Positions 15,247 through 20,030 of a stretch of 20,030 bases of DNA are shown here, one piece after another. The notes under the pieces are model-generated. The model was not told where the DNA came from and ran no database searches. It worked only from the letters and a program-made list of their open reading frames with translations. The first letter of the stretch is position 1. Every line of letters begins with the position of its first letter. The stretch comes from Barthelona sp. PAP020 (taxonomy: Eukaryota > Metamonada: BaSk clade). The stretch is from the NCBI GenBank assembly GCA_040182905.1, contig JARQWU010000194.1, positions 1-20,030 of the forward strand, read 5' to 3'. Position numbers and translations under genes: made by a program.

Positions 15247-16458
15247 ATGAGTATCCAATACAAAATAGCCAATATTGAACTTGCAAAAAACGGAAAAGAA
15301 GAAATAAAATTTGCTGAATTAGATTTATGCGGATTGGCTGGATTAAGAAAAGAATATATTTCAAAAAAACCATTATTAGGCATATTTGTTGTTGGATGTT
15401 CAAAAATAACACGGCACACAGCTGTATTAATAGAAACGTTAGTATTATTGGGTGCTAAAGTTAGATGGGCGGCATCTGGACGAAATGTTACCAGTGATCA
15501 TGTTGCTGCTGCAATTGCAAGTGCAGGAATACCCATATTTGCCTGGAGAGAAATGCATAAACATCAATATTGGTGGGCAATTGAACAAGCTGCATTAAAA
15601 GATCCAGATTTTAATTTAAACTATGTCATTGATGAGAGTGGGGACTTAATTTTCTATCTTCAAAGGGAACATCCTTCTGTTGCAAAGAACATACTTGGAG
15701 CTATATTATTGAGTGAAAAGGCCATTTCAACTGTAACACGTTTCATAGAAAAGAGGTTGATAAATTATCCAATCATTTCTTTACATCATTCAAGTCTATT
15801 GCTGGAATTAAAGGCAATAGCCACATGGGATACCCTGTCGTTTGTATTAAGAAACTCATTCATGTATTCATTGACAAATAAAAATGTGATTATTGTTGGA
15901 TACAATTACATGGGCTCATTACTGGCTAAACGATTCAGAAATAGTGGTTGTCTTGTTGATATAGTGGATACTGATCCTATTTTGGTGTTTAGAGCACGAA
16001 TGGATGGTTTTAAGACTCATTTCTCTTTAGTTACTCCAATTTCATCAACAATATTGTTATTTACAAGAGTTATGGATGAGTTGAAGTCCAGCTATTTATT
16101 TACTCTACCCGATGGTTGTGTGTTGATCAATTTAACATCTGTGGAATTAACCAACTTTTTATCATTCACCCAACAAAATAAGTATAAAAAGACAAATAAT
16201 ATGATCATTACACGAAATCATGGGCAAAGATTAGTATTTTTGGCAATGTCAGGGACAGACTTTTTGTCAATGGATCCAAATGGTCCTTCTAATCTTCTTA
16301 TGAGCTATTTGTACACGAACACTATTTTAGCATTATCCGATGTGCATGAAAATTCTAAAATTCCTGTGACTCAAGCTAGATACAAACCAAATAAAGTCTA
16401 TCAATTGGCAATTGAATTGGAAAGACAATCCTGCTATTATCACTCCAAAGATCAGTAA
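15247..16458 (+). CDS. S-adenosylhomocysteine-hydrolase-like protein, probably catalytically dead
   Basis: 403 residues with clear overall similarity to adenosylhomocysteinase (human 432): KIANIELAKNG at the start, TAVLIETLVLLGAKVRWAAS, AAAIASAGIPIFAW, an EHP... region, a Rossmann-like segment NVIIVGYNYMGSLLAKRF and VDIVDTDPILVFRARMDGF. The active site is not kept. By alignment by eye to the human enzyme, H55 is K53, D131 is E130, E156 is K158, K186 is L185, D190 is K189 and N191 is A190. The NAD-binding GYGDVGKG has become GYNYMGSL, and the GHPS histidine motif is NGPS. The C-terminal Lys/Tyr tail (KPDHYRY), which completes the neighbouring subunit's NAD site, is absent. The frame is intact, so this is a maintained pseudoenzyme, comparable in principle to animal AHCYL1/IRBIT, rather than a pseudogene. 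Confidence 0.85.
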   Translation: MSIQYKIANIELAKNGKEEIKFAELDLCGLAGLRKEYISKKPLLGIFVVGCSKITRHTAVLIETLVLLGAKVRWAASGRNVTSDHVAAAIASAGIPIFAWREMHKHQYWWAIEQAALKDPDFNLNYVIDESGDLIFYLQREHPSVAKNILGAILLSEKAISTVTRFIEKRLINYPIISLHHSSLLLELKAIATWDTLSFVLRNSFMYSLTNKNVIIVGYNYMGSLLAKRFRNSGCLVDIVDTDPILVFRARMDGFKTHFSLVTPISSTILLFTRVMDELKSSYLFTLPDGCVLINLTSVELTNFLSFTQQNKYKKTNNMIITRNHGQRLVFLAMSGTDFLSMDPNGPSNLLMSYLYTNTILALSDVHENSKIPVTQARYKPNKVYQLAIELERQSCYYHSKDQ

Positions 16459-16532
16459 TTAGTACATGAAACTCTTGGTTTTTTTTTGGTCTAAAAATAA
16501 ACAACCTATTTATATTGTGACCGAAACAACGT

Positions 16533-17174
16533 TTAGACGATGAATAGATCAGAGCCTGTATATATCCATTGTTGAGTATCTCTTTTAGCATTCGAAAATG
16601 AAAAAGATTCCCTTTCACTTTTCATTGGTTTATGACCAGAAGATAATGGTACAACATCTTCTTGTTTAATGCCAAATAATTCAGGCCTTTTGGTTCTTTT
16701 GATCGTAACACCTGATTTGATTTCTGAACCAGGTATCTTCTTGGTGGTATCTTCAATATGAACATCATATTTCGGTCCCGGTGCAAATATATACTTTTGT
16801 TCAGTTCTTTTTACAGTTTGATCAACTAATAAACGATTATCAAAACTTTTTGTTGTTTTATAATGTTTGTTATCTATTTCATTAGGATTTATTGTTTGTA
16901 CATCTTCAATTTCTTTTTTTAAAGTGGGAGATTTAATACTCCTCAAAAAATCTGCATATGAGTTTGTAGATTTATTGTTTTGATCATTCCAAAGATTCTT
17001 TTTTGTTTTTAAATTCTTTTTGGGTGAATAGACTGTAAAAGCATTGAATTTTTTTCGTGATTGATTTCTAGATATCTTTGAATTATTTTTAGAGCTAGCT
17101 CTTGAATTCAACTTGTAAAGTAAATTATTTTTCAAAGATTGACTCGCTTGTCTTGAAAATTCTCCTACTGGCAT
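16533..17174 (-). CDS. Basic, Ser/Lys/Asn-rich protein of unknown function
   Basis: 213 residues from ATG at 17174-17172. There is no signal peptide and no membrane segment. The first 100 residues are rich in Ser, Asn, Lys and Arg and look disordered. The second half is mixed and contains FAPGPKYDV, which distantly recalls the PGP.Y motif of SHIPPO/sperm-tail PG-rich ciliary proteins; one copy is too little to assign it. It is convergent with the AHCY-like gene (74 bases apart) and divergent from the zinc-finger gene (121 bases between starts). The frame is real judging by its length in A/T-rich DNA and the gene-like spacing. Confidence 0.75.
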   Translation of the reverse strand: MPVGEFSRQASQSLKNNLLYKLNSRASSKNNSKISRNQSRKKFNAFTVYSPKKNLKTKKNLWNDQNNKSTNSYADFLRSIKSPTLKKEIEDVQTINPNEIDNKHYKTTKSFDNRLLVDQTVKRTEQKYIFAPGPKYDVHIEDTTKKIPGSEIKSGVTIKRTKRPELFGIKQEDVVPLSSGHKPMKSERESFSFSNAKRDTQQWIYTGSDLFIV

Positions 17175-17295
17175 GGACTTAATTTCTCAATTTTCCTATT
17201 TTTTTATTAAAAAAATAGTATTGATTTGAAAAAAAAATAAAACGGAATTCAAAATTTTTTATTATCCTTTTTAAAGATTATATGCTTTGAAATAT

Positions 17296-18345
17296 ATGAC
17301 TGTTGAGAAAACAGTAATTGAAAAGAACGAAAAAACAACTTTTATTTGTGAATTCAAATATTGTAGAAAAGAATTTAACAGTCTTGAAGAATTAAATGAT
17401 CATTCATTAACTCATACAGGAGCTAAACCATATGTATGTCCTTTTTCTGGGTGTAATAAAGCATATTGCCAACCAAATCAATTAAAAAGACATATTAGAT
17501 CTTCACATACCAAAGAAAAACTATTTCAATGTTCCATATGTGGATTACATTTTGTTTCATCATCAAATTTGAAACGTCATCAAAAATATCATGAGGAAGC
17601 TCATCCATATCAATGTGAGCATTGTGATGAAAAGTTTCGTAAAAAAGCTCAATTGAGAACTCACATAAAAGAAGTTCACAACATTTTACCGCATGTTTGC
17701 AAAGAATGTGGTGCTTCATTTGAATATCCATCAAAGTTAAAAAGACATATTGAAACTCATCATAGTATACGAGTTAGTACTCCAAAACGAGAAAACGATA
17801 GAGAAAAGGAAATGAATTCTTTGGAAAGGATATGCCCAGTTTGTGGTAAACAATTCAAAAATAAGATAAACATGGTTGAGCATGTAAAAGAAGTTCATGA
17901 AAAGACTGAATGTTTTGAATGTTCCTTTTGTGGCAGAAGTTTTGTTCGTCTTAGAAATTTGAAAGCCCATATTAAAAGAGTGCATGAGAAAACGGAGCAG
18001 TTTCCTTGTGAATTTTGCGGTAAAACGTTTTCTTATAAGCATACAATGAAACGACATCAACTTATATGTTCAAGAAATCCAGAAAAGGACGAAAAACTTG
18101 CTGAAGAAAAGAGTGAAACAGTTATTTTTGATAATAAAGCAAAAGATATTCGCACTAGACTTGTTTCCCCAGCTTTAATGAATTATGGACGATTAAAAGC
18201 TGCTCCCAAAGTTTCTTCAAACAACTCAAAAAATTTTAGTACAAACATAGAAATTGGCAATCAATTTAATACAAAGGATGTTATTACAATTGAAAATAGT
18301 CTTGAAACCGAAGAATTTGATACATTTGATGAGATGGTTTTGTGA
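17296..18345 (+). CDS. C2H2 zinc-finger protein, TFIIIA-like
   Basis: 349 residues from ATG 17296 (a TTG three codons upstream is rejected). Eight C2H2 fingers: about 18-40, 47-71, 79-99, 107-128, 135-156, 180-201, 209-230 and 238-258, the last ending in Cys (CCHC form). Fingers 1 and 2 have the C-x4-C spacing (CEFKYC, CPFSGC) typical of TFIIIA. The FRKKAQLRTHIKEVH/FEYPSKLKRH pair resembles TFIIIA fingers 4-5 (KKHNQLKVH/LPSRLKRH in frog), and NPEKDEKLAEEK after the last finger recalls the frog DPEKRKLKEK. A 23-residue charged linker splits fingers 5 and 6. The acidic/Asn-rich tail (260-349) is not recognisable. If it is TFIIIA, it binds the 5S rRNA gene internal promoter and 5S RNA; TFIIIA has nine fingers and family-level C2H2 calls are weak, so another DNA-binding role is possible. 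Confidence 0.9.
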   Translation: MTVEKTVIEKNEKTTFICEFKYCRKEFNSLEELNDHSLTHTGAKPYVCPFSGCNKAYCQPNQLKRHIRSSHTKEKLFQCSICGLHFVSSSNLKRHQKYHEEAHPYQCEHCDEKFRKKAQLRTHIKEVHNILPHVCKECGASFEYPSKLKRHIETHHSIRVSTPKRENDREKEMNSLERICPVCGKQFKNKINMVEHVKEVHEKTECFECSFCGRSFVRLRNLKAHIKRVHEKTEQFPCEFCGKTFSYKHTMKRHQLICSRNPEKDEKLAEEKSETVIFDNKAKDIRTRLVSPALMNYGRLKAAPKVSSNNSKNFSTNIEIGNQFNTKDVITIENSLETEEFDTFDEMVL

Positions 18346-18411
18346 ATAAAAATGGAGGTGGAATATTTATTTCTGAAGCAAACAATAGTTATTAATCAAT
18401 TAAATAAACAA

Positions 18412-18452
18412 TTTTTGGAGAGTGGAATGATTTTTTTGGAAAGTGGAATCAT
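18412..18452 (+). repeat. Two tandem copies of a 20-bp element upstream of the RNA candidate
   Basis: TTTTTGGAGAGTGGAATGAT (18412-18431) and TTTTTGGAAAGTGGAATCAT (18433-18452) differ at two positions and lie 21 bases apart, about two helical turns. They sit 80-120 bases before the G+C-rich island, a position suitable for upstream elements of a small-RNA promoter; this role is inference. Confidence 0.7.
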
Positions 18453-18530
18453 GGCTTTTTTTTCTTTGTAAAAGGACAATTTTTTTTTTTCTTGTAATAA
18501 TAAAACACCAACTTTACAACTCTATGATTT

Positions 18531-18760
18531 GGGAGAAAAGAATCAACCCATGAAAGAAACGACTAGATGTAAGGGAACCTCCACGGCTCTCAAAATTTTT
18601 AAAAAAAAGAGAACGGCAGTTACCCAGAAATTTGACTGCCTAGCTTCTTATTCAGTGAACGACTGGGAGCACCGATGTCTCAGCACCACTTCCTTAGGGT
18701 ACTGCAAGAGTGTGGCTGCGTGGCTTCAGAATAAAGAAGTTAATATTTTAAATTTTTCCG
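18531..18760 (+). ncRNA. Candidate structured non-coding RNA of unknown class
   Basis: A G+C-rich island: by hand count 92 of the 200 bases at 18531-18730 are G or C, whereas flanking spacers are mostly A/T runs. In A/T-rich genomes such islands are a known marker of structured RNA genes. Visible stems are GGCAGT/ACTGCC (18615-18620 with 18635-18640), CTGGGA/TCTCAG (18663-18668 with 18679-18684, one G-U) and a long-range CCACG/CGTGG (18581-18585 with 18719-18723), extended by GAA/TTC. An alternative pairing GCAGTTACCC/GGGTACTGC could form with one bulged base. A T5 run at about 18753-18757 could end Pol III transcription. The strand is assigned from this T run and the upstream tandem element. 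It does not match 5S, U1, U2, U4, U5, U6 or SRP signatures I know, and no clear RNase P/MRP P4 was found. Confidence 0.5.
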
Positions 18761-19047
18761 CAAATAAGACTTGACCATTAATCGAAATCAATCAAAGGTT
18801 AATTCCTTTAGCAGTTGAAAAGTTGGTTTTCCACAAGAAAAAACCTCCTCGCTTCACAAGTTGAATTTATTTCCTTTCATTGTTTCATTGCTTTTAGAAA
18901 CACTGTAAGTTTGAGTGAATGAAAAAGAATATGAGGATGTTACAGTTATGCCTTCTTGGCTTGGAAATAATAAAAAGTAAGTTTTCCGTAAATTATTTAT
19001 AATTTATAAATAAAAAAGACTAAATGAGCAATCAAAAATAAAAAAAA
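18761..19047. other. Intergenic region, no gene seen
   Basis: 287 bases between the RNA candidate and the 3' end of the PINX1-like gene. A 10-codon frame (ATG 18948) and a possible GTAAGT...ACAG pair (18905-18945) occur, but the latter lacks the CTAAYANTTAG acceptor block seen in the two supported introns, so neither is annotated. Confidence 0.5.
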
Positions 19048-19833
19048 TCAAATTTTTTTAATTTTTTTTTTTTTTTTTTCCTTTTTTTCCTTTTTTTCTT
19101 TCTTTTCCTTCTTTTCCTTCTTTCCCTCTTTTTCTTTTCTATCTTTTTTTTCTTTTTTTTCTTTTTTCTCTTTTCCATCTTTATTTTTCTTTTTGTCCTT
19201 TGTTTCCTTCTTATCCTTCAATTTTAATTTACTTCTATTATTATCAATACCATCTGAATCTTCATTTCTAAATGAATTTTCTTCTTCCTCCATAAGTTCA
19301 GGTTCTTTCTTTTGGTTCATATGCTCCATGACAATATCACTTCTTCGACTTTTGAACAAATTATCACCCATAAAACCGAAAATTGCATTCTTCTCAACAT
19401 CAGTAAAATTAGAAACATCGCGAGCTGCCATCATTTTCTTATATTGAACTTTACCTCCCATCAAAGAATCATTTGATGGGACAATTTTGCTTTTTTTCGA
19501 TTTTTTTTCCTTCTTTTCTCTCTTCTCATTTTTACTCTTTTTTGTTATTTTCTTTTCTTCTTGATTTTTGGCATGTAAAATACTTGAATTTTCTTTGTTG
19601 AGTTTGGACAAAATGTCAGAAAATGCATCAACATGACCAACCCAATTTCTTTTTGAATTAGCATCACCTAACCCTGTATTATCAACGTTAGTACGAATAA
19701 TGACTTCATCACTAACTTTAGTAATGTCTTCTCCAATATTCTCCCCATTATTCCAACCAAATTGTTGTAAAATTAAAAAACTATTCTCCTCTGACTGAGT
19801 TATGATTGCTCCATCAGATAATGACAATGACAT
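19048..19833 (-). CDS. PINX1: PINX1/Gno1-type nucleolar G-patch protein
   Basis: 261 residues. Family blocks in order: FLILQQFGWNNGENIGED (about 18-35; human FGQRMLEKMGWSKGKGLG), IIRTNVDNTGLGDAN and NWVGHVDAFSDILSKLN (human NWIAHQDDFNQLLAELN), then GGKVQYKKMMAARDVSNFTDVEKNAIFG (human NRVHYMKFTKGKDLSSRSKTDLDCIFG). A Lys/Glu/Asp-rich C-terminal tail (about 208-261) corresponds to the KKE/D tail of yeast Gno1/Pxr1. Such proteins activate the helicase Prp43/DHX15 in ribosome biogenesis; PINX1 also binds telomerase in animals. Two oddities: the N-terminal segment with the DP.NTAWSND motif is missing, and several G-patch glycines are replaced, so helicase activation may be altered. T13-GAG precedes the start on the sense strand. 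Confidence 0.87.
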   Translation of the reverse strand: MSLSLSDGAIITQSEENSFLILQQFGWNNGENIGEDITKVSDEVIIRTNVDNTGLGDANSKRNWVGHVDAFSDILSKLNKENSSILHAKNQEEKKITKKSKNEKREKKEKKSKKSKIVPSNDSLMGGKVQYKKMMAARDVSNFTDVEKNAIFGFMGDNLFKSRRSDIVMEHMNQKKEPELMEEEENSFRNEDSDGIDNNRSKLKLKDKKETKDKKKNKDGKEKKEKKEKKDRKEKEGKKEKKEKKEKKEKKEKKKKKIKKI

Positions 19834-19860
19834 TATTAAATTCTCAAAAAAAAAAAAACT

Positions 19861-20030
19861 TCAATGTTGATTTATGCTATTCTTCAAAAAATCCTTTGCC
19901 TGCTGAATGATAGGGTTGACAGGTGGTTGTAGTGCCTTTAGTACTGGTTTATCGTTGTCGATTTCATAATTCCTGTCAGAATCAAACACCTCCTCAAAAC
20001 CACTCAAATCGCCGCAAGCAACAAACGGTG
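19861..20030 (-). CDS. FTSJ1: C-terminal part of an FTSJ1/Trm7-type tRNA 2'-O-methyltransferase (partial at the window edge)
   Basis: Minus-strand frame open from the window edge to TGA (complement of 19861-19863), 55 complete residues. It begins PFVACGDLSGF and continues DSDRNYEID, then LQPPVNPIIQQAKDFLK. This is the characteristic C-terminus of FTSJ1/Trm7 proteins (human PFVACGDLSAYDSDRTYPL, then TPPTQPPISPPYQEA). The enzyme methylates the ribose of positions 32 and 34 in the tRNA anticodon loop. The Rossmann catalytic domain lies outside the window. It is co-oriented with the PINX1-like gene, whose ATG is 27 bases from this stop, so intergenic space is minimal. Confidence 0.85.
   Translation of the reverse strand, partial: PFVACGDLSGFEEVFDSDRNYEIDNDKPVLKALQPPVNPIIQQAKDFLKNSINQH

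Noticed and set aside
16533-17174. Assignment of the basic minus-strand protein as a SHIPPO/PG-rich ciliary protein
   Set aside because: Only one APGPKYDV-like motif is visible; the family needs several spaced PGP.Y repeats.
18556-18575. AACGACTAGATG, resembling the R (P7) element of group I introns
   Set aside because: No matching S element (TAGTC) downstream, no P/Q elements, and no split gene around it; taken as coincidence.
18531-18760. 5S rRNA or common snRNA identity for the RNA candidate (suggested by the adjacent TFIIIA-like gene)
   Set aside because: None of the invariant 5S, U1, U2, U4, U5 or U6 sequence blocks that I know are present, nor a tRNA-type B box.
18529-18774. 81-codon open frame across the G+C-rich island
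   Set aside because: TTG start only, Lys/Thr/Ser mix without domain features, and the DNA forms stems; an RNA gene explains the composition better.
18905-18980. Possible small spliced gene (GTAAGT...ACAG followed by a 10-codon frame)
   Set aside because: The acceptor lacks the CTAAYANTTAG block seen in both supported introns and the coding part is too short to judge.

Overview
This window is nuclear DNA from a compact, AT-rich eukaryotic genome, most likely a free-living or parasitic protist. The coding regions are long and mostly uninterrupted, intergenic stretches are short and full of A/T runs, and TAA, TAG and TGA are all used as stops, so the genetic code looks standard. Two introns can be reconstructed, 33 and 36 nt long. 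Both start GTA and end in a fused branch-point/acceptor block (CTAAYANTTAG). Such fused signals are known from parabasalid and diplomonad introns, so a metamonad-like lineage is possible, but the lineage is not proven from this window.

Layout, left to right. Positions 1-111 hold the C-terminal end of an unrecognised + strand gene. Next come CLN3/battenin (171-1547) and glycogen synthase of the GT3 animal/fungal type (1806-3629). A tandem pair of DUF2589 genes follows (3901-4509 with one intron; 4772-5389 without); this family is, as far as I know, mainly bacterial. After these are two secretory-pathway genes. One is a cysteine-repeat protein whose signal peptide sits on a tiny first exon and which ends in the ER-retrieval signal RDEL (5597-6304). 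The other is a secreted protein with an acidic Thr/Glu/Cys block and a basic Lys/His/Asp repeat block (6770-8002). Then come a CDK-like kinase (8548-10059), a TBC-domain Rab GAP (10623-11735) and a UFSP2-type Ufm1 protease (12044-13528).

The right half has mixed orientation. A type I membrane protein of unknown family (minus, 13771-15039) is divergent from an S-adenosylhomocysteine-hydrolase-like protein that has lost its catalytic residues (15247-16458). A basic unrecognised protein (minus, 16533-17174) is divergent from a C2H2 zinc-finger protein resembling TFIIIA (17296-18345). A 700-bp gap then carries a G+C-rich, hairpin-forming island (about 18531-18735) that looks like an unidentified structured RNA gene. 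A PINX1/Gno1-type nucleolar protein (minus, 19048-19833) and the C-terminus of an FTSJ1/Trm7-type tRNA methyltransferase (minus, 19861-20030) close the window.

The genes do not form one pathway, as expected for a eukaryotic chromosome. Loose themes are endolysosome/vesicle traffic (CLN3, TBC, UFSP2 at the ER), the secretory pathway (three signal-peptide proteins) and RNA biology (TFIIIA-like, candidate ncRNA, PINX1-like, Trm7). The items most worth a second look are the eukaryotic DUF2589 pair, the RDEL cysteine-repeat protein, the AHCY-like pseudoenzyme and the G+C-rich RNA candidate.
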